Positions 8,128-19,000 are shown, counted from the stretch's first letter. The stretch: 64,000 bases of DNA from CAJXVY01 sp965657575 (GCA_965657575.1 CBFHOK010000001.1:1-64000); one strand, 5' to 3'. Translations and numbers: made by a program. The notes: generated by a model not told the origin, from the letters alone.

Positions 8128-9225
8128 GTGTTTGACAGGCTGCCGGAATACCCCTGGCAACAACTCGCACCCTATAAACAAACTGCTCAGCAGCACCCCG
8201 ACGGGCTAGTTGACCTAAGCATCGGCTCTCCAGTTGACGACACTCCTGAGATTGTTCGAGCAGCACTTTCTGATTCAGCCAACAGTGCGGGTTACCCATC
8301 AGCAACCGGAACCAAGCATTTGCAAGAGGCAATTGTTTCTTGGTTCAAACAACGAAGGTCAGTGGATCTAAATACCTCTCAGGTCATGCCAACGGTGGGC
8401 AGCAAGGAACTGATTTCCTGGCTTCCAGTGATGCTTGGGCTTGGTGAAGGTGATGTTGTTGTTCAACCCAAACTTGCCTATACCGCCTACGAGGTTGGTG
8501 CGAAGTTTGCTGGATGCGAACTGGTCAGCGAAGACGAGCCGCAGCTTTGGCCTGAAGACACTAAGTTGATTTGGATCAACTCTCCCGCAAACCCAAACGG
8601 TTCAGTTATGACCCACCAGCAAATGCGGAAGGCAGTTATCAGAGCCAGAGAGCTAAATGCAGTTCTGGTGAGTGATGAGTGTTATGCAGAACTTGGTTGG
8701 CAACCAGGTTTTGAATCGAAGGCCACTCCATGTTTGCTGGAAGACGAGGTGACAGATGGAGACCTTACGAATCTTTTAGCTATTTACTCCCTGTCAAAAC
8801 AATCAAACCTCGCTGGCTACCGAGCGGCTCTGGCAGGTGGGGACCAGGAGCTTATTCAGGGGCTTATCAATCTGCGAAAGCATGCAGGATTGATTGTTCC
8901 CGCCCCAATCCAGTCAGCAATGGTTGCAGCCCTTTGGGACTATGACCATGTTGCTAAACAAAAAGCGATTTACCGCAACCGAATTGAGACTCTCTCTGCA
9001 GCGCTGCAGACAGCCGGCTATAAAATCGCCGATTGCCAGGGCGGGCTTTATTTATGGGTGGAAGTGAATGACACCTTTGAGGCAGTTGGCGAGTTTGCCA
9101 AATTGGGCATTTTGGTTGGACCGGGTGAGTTTTATGGCGAGGCTGGAGCTGGATACGTTCGGTTAGCTGTGACTGCAACAGATGAAGATATCCAGCGAGC
9201 TTCCAGAAGATTGAAAATGCTTTAG
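8128..9225 (+). CDS. dapC: succinyldiaminopimelate transaminase
   Basis: A 365-residue fold-type I PLP aminotransferase for the lysine/diaminopimelate pathway, which feeds peptidoglycan synthesis. SIGSPVDDTP near the N-terminus, NSPANPNGSV (substrate and cofactor pocket), SDECYAELGW (Asp binding the pyridine nitrogen) and the PLP-lysine motif YSLSKQSNLAGYRAA are all visible. The GTG start directly follows the fdxA stop, and the ferredoxin-dapC pairing favours DapC over other aspartate-family aminotransferases. Length is usual. Confidence 0.88.
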   Translation: MFDRLPEYPWQQLAPYKQTAQQHPDGLVDLSIGSPVDDTPEIVRAALSDSANSAGYPSATGTKHLQEAIVSWFKQRRSVDLNTSQVMPTVGSKELISWLPVMLGLGEGDVVVQPKLAYTAYEVGAKFAGCELVSEDEPQLWPEDTKLIWINSPANPNGSVMTHQQMRKAVIRARELNAVLVSDECYAELGWQPGFESKATPCLLEDEVTDGDLTNLLAIYSLSKQSNLAGYRAALAGGDQELIQGLINLRKHAGLIVPAPIQSAMVAALWDYDHVAKQKAIYRNRIETLSAALQTAGYKIADCQGGLYLWVEVNDTFEAVGEFAKLGILVGPGEFYGEAGAGYVRLAVTATDEDIQRASRRLKML

Positions 9226-9265
9226 GGTTAGAACACCGTCATCACAAAAAGAGCGAGGAGACACC

Positions 9266-10540
9266 TTGACCTCAGATAATAAAGTTTCACTGAGCTACGG
9301 CGACACAACCGTTGAGTATCCAGTAGTCCCATCAACCGAAGGTCCAGCTGGTTTTGACATCAGCGGACTTATGAAAGATGTTGGTCTTACAACCCTCGAT
9401 CAGGGTTTTGTGAACACATCCAGCACTAAATCAGCGATTACCTATATCGACGGCGAGGCTGGTATCTTGCGCTATCGCGGATACCCAATTGAGCAGCTAG
9501 CTGAACAGAAGAGTTTTTTAGAGGTTGCCTACCTACTTATTTATGGTGAGCTTCCATCCGAAAGTGAATTTTCAGAGTTTGAAGACAAAATTCGTCGCCA
9601 CACTTTATTGAAAGAAGATCTGAAGGACTTTTTCAAAGCCTTCCCTCGTTCCGCCCACCCAATGAGCGTTCTTTCAAGTGCTGTTAGTGCTTTGGGAACC
9701 TTTTATGAGGATTCCCTAAACCCCAAAGACCCTGAGCAGGTTGAACTGTCAACCATCAGGCTTTTGGCAAAGCTTCCGGTGGTGGCAGCTTATGCCCAGA
9801 AGACATCTGTATCGCACGCTCTTTTATACCCAGACAATTCACTGAACTATGTTGAGAATTTCCTATGGCTGACTTTCGGCAATAACGCAGAGCCCTACAT
9901 TCAAAACCCGGTCATCACCAAAGCGCTGGACACCCTGTTTTTGCTGCACGCCGATCATGAGCAAAACTGCTCGACTTCAACTGTTCGCCTAGTCGGCTCA
10001 TCACAGGCAAACATGTTTGCCTCGATGAGTGCTGGAGTGAACGCTTTGTATGGGCCTCTGCACGGAGGAGCTAACGAGGCTGTTTTGGAGATGCTTGAGG
10101 GCATTCAGCAATCTGGTGACAGTGTTGAAAAGTTCATCGAAAGAGTGAAAAACAAAGAAGATGGCGTTCGATTGATGGGATTTGGTCACAGGGTTTATAA
10201 AAACTTTGACCCGAGAGCCAAAATCGTCAAAGCAACTGCTGACAGTGTTCTAAACGACCTGGGTATTCACGATCCTCTGCTGGATATCGCCAAGCAGATG
10301 GAAGAGGCAGCATTGAAAGACGACTACTTCGTATCCAGGAAGCTTTATCCGAATGTCGATTTCTACTCTGGTGTGATCTACAAGGCAATGGGATTTGAGC
10401 CAAAGATGTTCACGGCTCTATTTGCGCTGGGAAGACTCCCTGGTTGGATAGCTCACTGGAGAGAGATGATGGGTGACCCTGTGACAAAGATTGGAAGACC
10501 GCAACAGGTTTATACAGGTCCTAGCGAGAGAAATCTCTAG
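9266..10540 (+). CDS. gltA: citrate synthase
   Basis: A 424-residue type II citrate synthase that condenses oxaloacetate with acetyl-CoA at entry to the TCA cycle. GILRYRGYPIEQLAE, LHADHEQNCSTSTVR, GPLHGGANEAVL and MGFGHRVYKNFDPRA carry the catalytic histidines and substrate contacts. TTG 9266 is preceded by GCGAGGAG at good spacing. The 3' end overlaps the convergent rsmD gene by 20 bp. Confidence 0.96.
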   Translation: MTSDNKVSLSYGDTTVEYPVVPSTEGPAGFDISGLMKDVGLTTLDQGFVNTSSTKSAITYIDGEAGILRYRGYPIEQLAEQKSFLEVAYLLIYGELPSESEFSEFEDKIRRHTLLKEDLKDFFKAFPRSAHPMSVLSSAVSALGTFYEDSLNPKDPEQVELSTIRLLAKLPVVAAYAQKTSVSHALLYPDNSLNYVENFLWLTFGNNAEPYIQNPVITKALDTLFLLHADHEQNCSTSTVRLVGSSQANMFASMSAGVNALYGPLHGGANEAVLEMLEGIQQSGDSVEKFIERVKNKEDGVRLMGFGHRVYKNFDPRAKIVKATADSVLNDLGIHDPLLDIAKQMEEAALKDDYFVSRKLYPNVDFYSGVIYKAMGFEPKMFTALFALGRLPGWIAHWREMMGDPVTKIGRPQQVYTGPSERNL

Positions 10541-11081
10541 TTAGAAAAACCAACTCGCTGTCGCCATAGTTTTTGGTTTCAACCTCTTCCCAACCGTTTG
10601 TCTCTGGCATAGCTGTCTTGGAAGACTTTTCCAAGACCAGCAATCCAGAACAGAGTGGTTTGAGTTGCTCCAGGTTTTCAGACAGCTTTTTCATCGGATA
10701 GTCATATGGTGGGTCAAGAAAAATTAGGTCAAAGCTTCCAACAAGGTTTTCCAGCGCTTTGAAAACAGGTTGCTGGATGGACTGGATTTCCACCTGTTCA
10801 GTGAGATGAGAGCTGACCAACTCCGCGTTTTCCATGCACACCTGCATTGCCTGAGCATCCTTTTCAACCATCACTAGCTTTTTAGCACCCCTTGAAATCG
10901 CCTCAAGGCCTACCGCTCCGGTTCCGGCAAACAAATCAAGCACATTTGCATCTTCTAATATGCCCCTGGATTCCAGCATTGCAAATAAAGATTCCTTTAG
11001 CCTGTCACTGGATGGTCTGGTGGTTTTTGCAGGCCCTATAAGTTTTCGGCCTCCTGCAAAACCTGCGATTATTCTGCTCAC
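10521..11081 (-). CDS. rsmD: 16S rRNA (guanine966-N2)-methyltransferase
   Basis: A 186-residue Rossmann-fold SAM methyltransferase that modifies G966 of 16S rRNA during 30S assembly. MSRIIAGFAGGRKL and TRPSSDRLKESLF form the typical N-terminus, VLDLFAGTGAVGLEAISRGA is the SAM site, and LIFLDPPYDYP is the N6/N2-methyltransferase catalytic DPPY motif. It is divergent from recG (48 bp gap) and its stop lies 20 bp inside the 3' end of gltA. In many Actinobacteria rsmD neighbours recG and coaD, as here. Confidence 0.94.
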   Translation of the reverse strand: MSRIIAGFAGGRKLIGPAKTTRPSSDRLKESLFAMLESRGILEDANVLDLFAGTGAVGLEAISRGAKKLVMVEKDAQAMQVCMENAELVSSHLTEQVEIQSIQQPVFKALENLVGSFDLIFLDPPYDYPMKKLSENLEQLKPLCSGLLVLEKSSKTAMPETNGWEEVETKNYGDSELVFLTRDFSR

Positions 11082-11129
11082 CTAACGAGCCTAAAGCCGA
11101 ATTCTAAAAAACCTGAATAGGTTAGAGGG

Positions 11130-13214
11130 GTGGCACGCTTTGACACCCCATTAGATGAACTGATTGGCGAAAAAATCGCCAAGCAGTTAGCGAGGGCTTT
11201 CGAGATCAAAACCGCCCAGGAGCTTCTGCGTCATTACCCGAGGAGGTATCTACTCAGGGGTCAGCTGACGCCGATGAATCAGCTTCCAATTGGTGAAAAT
11301 GTGACAATTGTGGCTGAGGTTGAAAAGCTCAACAGCCGACCAATCAAGGGTAAAAAGGGAAGCATCCTGGAGGTGACCATCACCGATGGATCGGCGAGTG
11401 CGAAGCTTACGTTTTTCAATCAGGCATGGCGGGCCAATCAACTGGTTGTTGGTTCGCAAGGGTTATTCGCAGGAAAGACCAGCATGTTTTCAGGCCAGAT
11501 TCAATTGGCCCACCCCGATTACGAACTTTTTGATGAATCGTCTGATGTTGACCCTGAGGCTTGGGCAAAAAAACCCATCCCTATCTATCCGGCATCTTCA
11601 ACGGTTCCAAGTTGGCGAATCCAGAAACTGATCAGCCAATTGCTCACCCAAATTGAGTTTCCAAGTGAGCCACTGAGTGATTCCGTTCGAGAAGAACTTG
11701 GGATACTGAGCCTTGAACAGGCGATCACATTCATTCACCAGCCTGCTCACCAGCGAGATTACGAACAAGCGCAGAAAACCCTGAAAACCCATGAGGCTTT
11801 AGGTCTTTTATTGGAATTTGGTCTTATCAGAAAACAGTTATCAGCCACGAAGGTGAAGAAAAGAACTGCTGGTGAGTTATTAAAAACCTTTGATGAAAAC
11901 CTTCCTTACACATTGACTGCCGCCCAAAAGCGGGTTGGCAAGGAAATCGAGTTGGATCTAGCAAGTGGAACACCGATGAATCGTTTGCTGCAGGGTGATG
12001 TTGGTGCAGGAAAAACCGTTGTTGCCCTGAGGGCAATGCTGGCAGCTATTGAAGACGGATCACAAGCTGCAATCATTGCTCCGACAGAGGTTTTAGCTAC
12101 TCAACACATGATCGCTATCTCACAAATGCTCGGTGACCTGACCGGTTCTTTGCATCCAGTCCTGCTAACCGGTCAAATGAGTCAGACTGAGCAGCGAAAG
12201 GCTCTGTTGAAAATTGTCAGTGGCACTGCGCGGATAATAATCGGCACCCACTCGCTGATTTCTGAACGGGTAGAGTTTTTTGATCTATCGCTTGCTGTCA
12301 TTGACGAGCAACACAGATTCGGAGTTGAGCAGCGAGAGGCATTGAGATCCAAAGGTGAAAATGTCCACACCCTGATAATGACCGCAACCCCAATCCCTAG
12401 GACCCTGGCGGTGACGATCTTTGGGGATCTCAGTGTTTCCATCCTTGATGAAAAACCAGCTCAGCGTCAGCAGATTGCAACCCATGTTGTGAACGTCTCG
12501 GATGGAGGCCACGTCAGCAGAGTTTGGCAAAGGGTGTCTGAAGAAATCCAGGCAGGTCGACAAGCTTTTGTTGTTTGTCCAAGGATTGAGCTAAGTGATC
12601 AGGATGCGGGCGAGGGTGTGAGTGCTGCAGCAGTGGAAGTAGAGCATTCGCTGAGAAGCAATCAGTACTTGAAAGACTCTCGGATAGGGCTTCTGCATGG
12701 AAAATTGCCTGCGGACGAGAAAGCTTCTGTGATGGCGCAATTTGCCGCTGGTGAGATTGATCTGTTGGTTTCAACCACCGTGGTTGAGGTTGGGGTGGAT
12801 GTTCCCAATGCGACAGCAATGGTGATTTTAGATGCCGATCGATTCGGGCTTGCCCAGCTTCATCAGTTGCGGGGGAGAGTTGGCCGAGGATCCGAAAAAT
12901 CGATCTGCTTGCTGCTAACAGCAAGTGACCCAGAATCTGAGTCCTACCAGCGTTTGGTGGCAATGGAGAAAACCGATGATGGCTTTGAACTGAGCGAGAT
13001 TGATCTTCTCTACAGAAAAGAGGGAGACGTGACTGGAGTCAGCCAATCTGGCACCAAGTCCAGATTGAAACTACTCGGAGTTGTCAAAGACCAGGAAATT
13101 ATTGCCAGTGCTCAACCGGTGAGTGCAAAGATTTTGGAAACTGATGCAGATATCGAAGAAATTGTGAAGCTTTGTTCACCAATAGGGGAACAGAAGGCCA
13201 TTACTCGGGGCTAG
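11130..13214 (+). CDS. recG: ATP-dependent DNA helicase RecG
   Basis: A 694-residue superfamily 2 helicase that remodels stalled forks and branched recombination intermediates. An N-terminal wedge/OB region (LLRHYPRRYLLRG to about residue 150) precedes the helicase core: GDVGAGKTVVALRA (Walker A), VIDEQHRFGVEQR (DEQH box), TATPIPRTL (motif III) and STTVVEVGVDVPNAT with QLRGRVGRG (motifs V-VI). Translation starts at GTG 11130; coaD follows 9 bp after the stop. Confidence 0.96.
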   Translation: MARFDTPLDELIGEKIAKQLARAFEIKTAQELLRHYPRRYLLRGQLTPMNQLPIGENVTIVAEVEKLNSRPIKGKKGSILEVTITDGSASAKLTFFNQAWRANQLVVGSQGLFAGKTSMFSGQIQLAHPDYELFDESSDVDPEAWAKKPIPIYPASSTVPSWRIQKLISQLLTQIEFPSEPLSDSVREELGILSLEQAITFIHQPAHQRDYEQAQKTLKTHEALGLLLEFGLIRKQLSATKVKKRTAGELLKTFDENLPYTLTAAQKRVGKEIELDLASGTPMNRLLQGDVGAGKTVVALRAMLAAIEDGSQAAIIAPTEVLATQHMIAISQMLGDLTGSLHPVLLTGQMSQTEQRKALLKIVSGTARIIIGTHSLISERVEFFDLSLAVIDEQHRFGVEQREALRSKGENVHTLIMTATPIPRTLAVTIFGDLSVSILDEKPAQRQQIATHVVNVSDGGHVSRVWQRVSEEIQAGRQAFVVCPRIELSDQDAGEGVSAAAVEVEHSLRSNQYLKDSRIGLLHGKLPADEKASVMAQFAAGEIDLLVSTTVVEVGVDVPNATAMVILDADRFGLAQLHQLRGRVGRGSEKSICLLLTASDPESESYQRLVAMEKTDDGFELSEIDLLYRKEGDVTGVSQSGTKSRLKLLGVVKDQEIIASAQPVSAKILETDADIEEIVKLCSPIGEQKAITRG

Positions 13215-13223
13215 GCTTTAACC

Positions 13224-13721
13224 ATGAAGCACATAGCTGTTTATCCAGGAAGTTTTGACCCAGCAACACTCGGTCACCTAGGGATTCTAAAAAGAGCAAC
13301 CAAGCTGTTCGACGAGGTTCACGTCCTCGTAGTCCACAACCCAAACAAAAAACCACTGTTCACATCATCAGAGCGACTGAACATGATCAAGCAGAGCGTT
13401 CGTGAGCTGGGGATTGATATCTCACCCCTGCGCTTTTCAACGCTTGAAAGCGGTTTGTTGGCTGAGTATGCAGATGTTCATGGAGCGCATGCATTGATCA
13501 AGGGCTTTAGAACGGTTGCCGATATTGAGTATGAGCTTCCGATGTCGCAGGTAAACAACGATCTCAGCGGTGTGGAGACAGTGTTTATGGCAAGTGAGCC
13601 GGGTCTGGGGTATGTTTCCAGTTCGTTGGTGAAAGAAGTTTCAAGCCTTGGCGGAGACATTTCGAATTACGTCACCGAAGCTGTTGCCAACCAAATAAAA
13701 GAAAAACTCAATGCAAAATGA
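13224..13721 (+). CDS. coaD: phosphopantetheine adenylyltransferase
   Basis: A 165-residue nucleotidyltransferase for the penultimate step of coenzyme A synthesis (4'-phosphopantetheine plus ATP to dephospho-CoA). YPGSFDPATLGHLGIL contains the family's TxGH nucleotide-binding motif; later segments KGFRTVADIEYELPM and the YVSSSLVKEV motif near the C-terminus are diagnostic. The last 11 bp overlap the DUF177 gene, so the two are probably translationally coupled. Confidence 0.96.
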   Translation: MKHIAVYPGSFDPATLGHLGILKRATKLFDEVHVLVVHNPNKKPLFTSSERLNMIKQSVRELGIDISPLRFSTLESGLLAEYADVHGAHALIKGFRTVADIEYELPMSQVNNDLSGVETVFMASEPGLGYVSSSLVKEVSSLGGDISNYVTEAVANQIKEKLNAK

Positions 13722-14220
13722 TCTAACAATTCCAGTTCGATCCCTGGTGGGAAAACCGGGGACCATGGAACAGATGGATTTTGAAGTCGAGCTCGAAGAG
13801 CGCTGGGGGACCGAAATGGTTGAGATTCCCAGTGGTGATTCGATAGGAATCGAATTGCGCATGGAGAGCGTTCATGAGGGAGTTTTGGCGACTGGAACCG
13901 CGTTTGGAAAAGCTAAAACAGAATGTTCAAGATGCCTAACTGAATTGGATGAGCCTTTCAGGGTAGCTTTTCAAGAACTTTTCGCCTATTCTGGTCAGTC
14001 GGACGATGACCTTTTGGTGATTGACAACACTGTTGACATTGAAGAGGTTGTTCGGGATGCGGTTGTCATCAGTTTTCCGTTTCAGCCAGTTTGTGACGAA
14101 GACTGCATGGGTTTGTGTGCTGAATGCGGCATAAACCTGAATGAACAACCGGACCATGTTCACGAGGGTCAAATTGACCCGAGGTGGGCAGAACTGAAAA
14201 AGCTTAAAGAGGAAGAGTAA
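13711..14220 (+). CDS. DUF177 (YceD) family protein
   Basis: A 169-residue protein of the YceD/DUF177 family, almost always encoded just before rpmF and in plants and some bacteria tied to 23S rRNA accumulation. CSRCL (about residue 73) and the C-terminal cysteines in CDEDCMGLCAECG look like a zinc-binding knuckle; an acidic middle follows the N-terminal strands. The start (ATG 13711) lies inside the coaD stop region, and rpmF follows by 4 bp. Precise molecular function is not established. Confidence 0.88.
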   Translation: MQNDLTIPVRSLVGKPGTMEQMDFEVELEERWGTEMVEIPSGDSIGIELRMESVHEGVLATGTAFGKAKTECSRCLTELDEPFRVAFQELFAYSGQSDDDLLVIDNTVDIEEVVRDAVVISFPFQPVCDEDCMGLCAECGINLNEQPDHVHEGQIDPRWAELKKLKEEE

Positions 14221-14224
14221 GAAC

Positions 14225-14428
14225 ATGCCAGTTCCAAAGCGACGCAAGTCCAGGGCGAACACCCACTCACGCCGTTCGCAGTGGAAGGCGGCTCCAGTGC
14301 AGCTGAACAAGACTGTTGAAAATGGTAAGACTGTTTACAGCATGCCCCACAGAGCAAAGGTTGTTACCGACAGCGTCGGCACCGAGCTTTACATGGAATA
14401 CAAAGGCCGCCGAGTAGCTGACGCATAA
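14225..14428 (+). CDS. rpmF: 50S ribosomal protein L32
   Basis: A 67-residue basic protein with the L32 opening MPVPKRRKSRANTHSRRSQW. This version lacks the CxxC zinc pair, as many actinobacterial L32 proteins do. It has a GAGGAAGAG sequence before the ATG and sits between the DUF177 gene and rnc, 4 bp from the former and 3 bp from the latter, the usual arrangement. Confidence 0.97.
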   Translation: MPVPKRRKSRANTHSRRSQWKAAPVQLNKTVENGKTVYSMPHRAKVVTDSVGTELYMEYKGRRVADA

Positions 14429-14431
14429 GCT

Positions 14432-15106
14432 ATGGAACTTGACAAGCTGCAATCGCGGCTTGGTGTGGAAATCGACCCCAAGCTTCTAAAGCTTGCTCTC
14501 ACCCACAGTTCCTACGCCTATGAAAACGGTGGAGAAAATAACGAACGCTTAGAGTTTCTGGGCGATTCCATTCTCGGCTACGTAGTAACGAGTCACCTCT
14601 ACTCACTATTACCCGATCTCAACGAGGGTGAACTAACCAAAATCAAAAATGGCGTTGTTAGCGCCCAAGCACTTGCAACTGTTTCGCAAAGATTAGACGT
14701 AGGCAAGTTTTTGTATTTGGGGAAAGGTGAGGAGCAAACTCTAGGGCGTAAAAAACCAAACCTATTAGCCGATGCCTTTGAAGCAATCCTGGGGGCAGTC
14801 TATTTATCAGCGGGAATTGATGAGGCAAGGAAATTAATCGAGAGTTTTATCTTCCCACTCCTAGATGACCCCGATGCAATCAGGGAGGCAGCGGATCCGA
14901 AGACCACCCTGAATGAGAAACTCTTTGCCAAGGGAATGCCAAATATCTTTTACGAAATTGAATATGAGGGTCCTGATCACCAGCGTGTGTTTTTTGCAAA
15001 AGCCTTCAGCGGTGAAAAGCTTTTAGGAAAAGGTCAGGGTCTAACCAGACGTTCGGCTGAGTCGGATGCAGCCATCGATGCTTTGAGAAATTTCAATAAT
15101 GCCTGA
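14432..15106 (+). CDS. rnc: ribonuclease III
   Basis: A 224-residue double-strand-specific endoribonuclease that matures rRNA and processes structured mRNAs. The signature NERLEFLGDSILG holds the catalytic acidic residues, and DAFEAILGAVYLS the second set. The C-terminal dsRNA-binding domain runs from about residue 155 (DPKTTLNEKLF) to the end (GLTRRSAESDAAIDAL). The 3' end overlaps mutM by 8 bp. Confidence 0.97.
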   Translation: MELDKLQSRLGVEIDPKLLKLALTHSSYAYENGGENNERLEFLGDSILGYVVTSHLYSLLPDLNEGELTKIKNGVVSAQALATVSQRLDVGKFLYLGKGEEQTLGRKKPNLLADAFEAILGAVYLSAGIDEARKLIESFIFPLLDDPDAIREAADPKTTLNEKLFAKGMPNIFYEIEYEGPDHQRVFFAKAFSGEKLLGKGQGLTRRSAESDAAIDALRNFNNA

Positions 15107-16001
15107 ATTGCCCGAGGCCGAGACCGTAAGACGGGGTTTGGCGCTAACAGTGTTGCACTCAAAAATAAATTCAATTGAGGTCAGTGACGCGAGGTGTTTA
15201 AAAAAGCATCCCGGTGGAGAGCAAGACTTCAGAAACATCATGATTGGCAGAAGCTTCCAAGCAGCGGTTCGCCGAGGGAAGTTCATCTGGCTGCCACTAG
15301 ATATTGATGGCTTTGCGATGGTTATGCATCTGGGGATGAGTGGACAGGCATTGATTAGGACGCAGGATTATGAGCCTGAGAGTCAAGTTCGACTGCACAT
15401 GAACTTAGACAACGGTCTGCAGTTTAGGTTCTCGGACCAGCGTTTATTTGGGTCACTGATGGTGGATCAACTGCAGCCCACAGAGGGCAATAGCGCGGGT
15501 TTCAGCCCAGAGTCAGCTGTTCAGAAATTGATTCCAAGCTCAGCAGCACACATAGCCCGCGATCCGCTGGATAAAGAGTTTGACTTGGACTTAGTAAAGC
15601 GCAAGATGAAAAACCGAACAGCTGGCATCAAACACGTGATTTTGGATCAGCAACTTGTCAGCGGAATTGGCAATATCTATGCCGATGAGTCGCTATGGCG
15701 AGCAAGACTGCATTACAACCAACCGGCTAATTCAATCTCTTCAAAAAAACTAAACGAACTTTTTAGTCACGTTCAAGAGGTCTTGCAGGAAGCGGTTGAG
15801 CAAGGCGGGACAAGTTTTGATCAGCAATACAAAAACATCAATGGTCAATCTGGTTATTTTTCTCAAAATCTGAACGCCTATGGCCAGGCGGGCAAGCCCT
15901 GCAACCGCTGCGGGAGGCTGATAATTAGAAAGTCTTGGGAAAATAGAGGCAGTCATTTCTGCCCTTCCTGCCAGCGAATCAGGAAACAGAAACTAAAGTA
16001 A
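15099..16001 (+). CDS. mutM: formamidopyrimidine-DNA glycosylase
   Basis: A 300-residue base-excision repair enzyme removing 8-oxoguanine and ring-opened purines. The mature N-terminus PELPEAETVRR provides the catalytic Pro1 and Glu2; the helix-two-turn-helix has LDQQLVSGIGNIYADESL, and the C-terminal zinc finger is CNRCG..CPSC. The gene overlaps rnc by 8 bp and precedes smc by 31 bp. All catalytic residues are present. Confidence 0.96.
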   Translation: MPELPEAETVRRGLALTVLHSKINSIEVSDARCLKKHPGGEQDFRNIMIGRSFQAAVRRGKFIWLPLDIDGFAMVMHLGMSGQALIRTQDYEPESQVRLHMNLDNGLQFRFSDQRLFGSLMVDQLQPTEGNSAGFSPESAVQKLIPSSAAHIARDPLDKEFDLDLVKRKMKNRTAGIKHVILDQQLVSGIGNIYADESLWRARLHYNQPANSISSKKLNELFSHVQEVLQEAVEQGGTSFDQQYKNINGQSGYFSQNLNAYGQAGKPCNRCGRLIIRKSWENRGSHFCPSCQRIRKQKLK

Positions 16002-16032
16002 TTAGCACTGTCCAATAAGGAGCGCGCGCAGA

Positions 16033-19000
16033 TTGCATCTGAAGTCACTAACACTGAAAGGCTTTAAGTCTTTCGCGCAGACCACCACCCTCAATTTTGA
16101 GCCCGGTGTGACTGCGGTGGTTGGCCCAAACGGCTCCGGCAAATCAAATGTCGTCGACGCCTTGGCTTGGGTGATGGGTGAGCAGGGAGTGAAGTCCCTT
16201 CGCGGAGCAAAGATGGAAGACGTTATCTTTGCTGGGACCTCAACCCAGGCGCCACTGGGCAGGGCAAGTGTTGAGCTGGTTATTGATAATGCCGATGGAG
16301 CACTTCCTATTGATTATTCAGAGGTGAGCATCTCCAGAACGCTTTTTAGAAACGGCAGCAGTGAGTATGCGATCAACGGCGACCAGTGTCGGTTGTTAGA
16401 TGTCCAGGAATTACTGAGTGATTCAGGTCTTGGCCGAGAGATGCACGTGATTGTTGGTCAGGGGCAGCTGGATAGCATTCTCAGGGCAGACCCCTTAGAG
16501 CGCAGAGGTTTGATTGAAGAAGCTGCCGGTGTATTGAAATACCGCAGAAGAAAAGAGCGCAGTGAGCGCAAGTTGGAAGCCATGCAGGGAAACCTTCAGC
16601 GACTGAATGATTTGATATCTGAAGTTGGACGCCAGCTAAAACCACTAGCTAAACAGGCGGAGGTTGCCAAGCGAGCAAAAGAGATCGGCTCCAGGCTTAC
16701 ATCAGTTAGATCCGATTTGTATTCAATGCAGCTTAGAACCCTGGAGGGAAGACTCGAGCAGCTCAATGCCAGCGAGAGTGAAAAAAAGGCTGAGCGGGAA
16801 ATATTGAATCAACAACTTTCCTCCACCGCCGAATACATCAAAGAGCTTGAGCAGTCGCTTCTTATTAGCGATGGAACAGAGGCCAAAGAGCTTGTCTATC
16901 GTTTTGAGACATTGGCAAGAAGCATTGATTCAACCAAAGCTGTTCTGGAGCAAAAACTTCAATCCTTGGAATCGGAGAGCGATTTCGATATTGATTCCGA
17001 GGCGTTTGCCAACCAGCTTTCAGAGGTTGAGGCAGAAATAGAAAGCCAAGCTAAAAACATAGAGCTGTTAGAGGCGGAACTTGAAACACTCGCTTCAAAA
17101 AGAGAACAAAAGCTAGATGAAATTGGCAAAGTTCAGGCTGAGTTTCAACTTCTAGCCGAGCAGGCCGACTCCCGCAGGGCAGAGATCTCAAAATTTGATT
17201 CTGAAACGAGTATTTTCGAATCAAGGCTTCATTCCAAGCAAGAACAGCTGCAAAAAAACCTTGATCAGCTCGAAATCACCAAAGACCAATTGGTCTCCTA
17301 CCGAGGTGAGTTTGAATCCATGACTGAGACCCTGGGTGTAGGTGATGAACAAAAACTCAAGCAGGATTATCAAGACGCTCAGCAGAAAAAGGCCGATGCT
17401 CAAAAGCAGCTAAACGACAAACAAGCATCCATGCAAGAGGTTGTCACCGATCTGGAGGCGACACAGGCAAGGCTTTCTGCTCTAAGGCTGGGCCTTGAGC
17501 AAACCGATGGCTCCAAAGAACTTGCCAGGCAGTCACCAGAAAATTTGAGTGGTTTTCTGGCAGAGCATCTCAAAATTGACGCCGGTTACCAATCGGCAGT
17601 CGCTGCAGCTTTGGGTGAGGTCAGCGATGCCCTCGTAGCACCGAGTATGAAAAACGCCATAAAGGCTGCCAACCTGCTTGGACAACAACAACTGGGTCAA
17701 GCGATGATTGTGGTTATTGAAGAGCTAAAAAAGATTCGCGGCAACGGAGAGATTGCCGGGTTTAGTCCAATCGGTAATTTCTTTGAAGGACCCCGAGCAA
17801 TTCATGATTTTCTAAAAGGCATCGTCATTGCCGAATCGATGGAAGATGCCGAGAAAGCCCTGGAAAGCTCAGAGATAAATGCCGTTGTTACCAAAAACGG
17901 TGAGCTGATAAAGCCCAACCAGTTACGGGCGGGAAAGCAGTCTGGAGCTTCCAAGGTGGAGTTATCAACCGAAGCTGAGTTGGCAGAGGGTCGAATTGAA
18001 AAACTCAGAGGGAGCGAAAAGGTGCTTTCCGCTGAAATTGATCAACTGCAGGCTAATTTGACTGTTGCCGAGACAGCAGAAAAGCAGTCTTTGGATTCCC
18101 TCAGAACATTGGATGCTGAGCTTGCCAAACATGCTGAGAAATCGGGTCGACTGAGGGCTCAGATTGAATCGAGCGAGACCGCCATTTCTCAATTGACTGA
18201 TCAAAACTCAGAGCTTGAAGTAGAAATCTCTGAGCTTTCAAAAAATCTCTCGGAAAGATCAATAAACCGGCCTTCTGAGTTATCTTCACCTGAAAAACCA
18301 GAGACCCTGGCGAATTTGGAGACAGAACTTGCCAGTTTGAGAGCCGAAGAGTTTGAGAAAAGAGTTGAGCTGGGTGGCTCAAAGGAAAGAATCAGTCAGC
18401 TAAGCTCCAGGGCAAATCAGCTGAAGCAAGAGATCACACTGGCCGAGAAAAAAATCGCTGAACAAAAACTCCGAAGGCAGGAGCGGGAGACAGAGATAGT
18501 TTCCTCCAGCAGAAAGCTAAGCCAGTTGCCTCAGCTTGCAGCACTGATCGAACAGTCTCTTGTTCAGGCAAGGGAAAAAGCTGAAAACTATTCGGCCGAG
18601 CGAAATGCACTAACCGAAAAACTCAGTCACTACCGTCAGCAGGCGGATGACATTCGAAATAAACTCGCCGGCTCCCAGGCGGAGGTGCAATCCTCGGAGA
18701 TGCGAAAGCATGAGTTGGCCTTGAGTAAAAACAGCTTGCTAGAAAAAATCAGTGATGAACTTGGACTAACCGGCGATGAACTACTTACTCAGAATCTAGA
18801 AACTGAGGAGAGTGAGGAAACTCTCAAGCAGCAGCTCAGGCAGGCAAAGATTGACTATGCCCAGTTGGGGCAATTCAACCCAATGGCCCTAGAGCAGCTG
18901 GAATCTCTGGAGCAAAGACATCAGTATCTCAAGGAGCAGCTAGCTGATGTTGAGGCTGCCAGAAAAGATCTGCGGGGAATCATCAGCACCCTAGATGAGC

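Noticed and set aside
10521..10540. 20 bp overlap of the gltA and rsmD 3' ends
   Set aside because: Convergent overlaps are frequent in compact genomes and both C-termini look normal.
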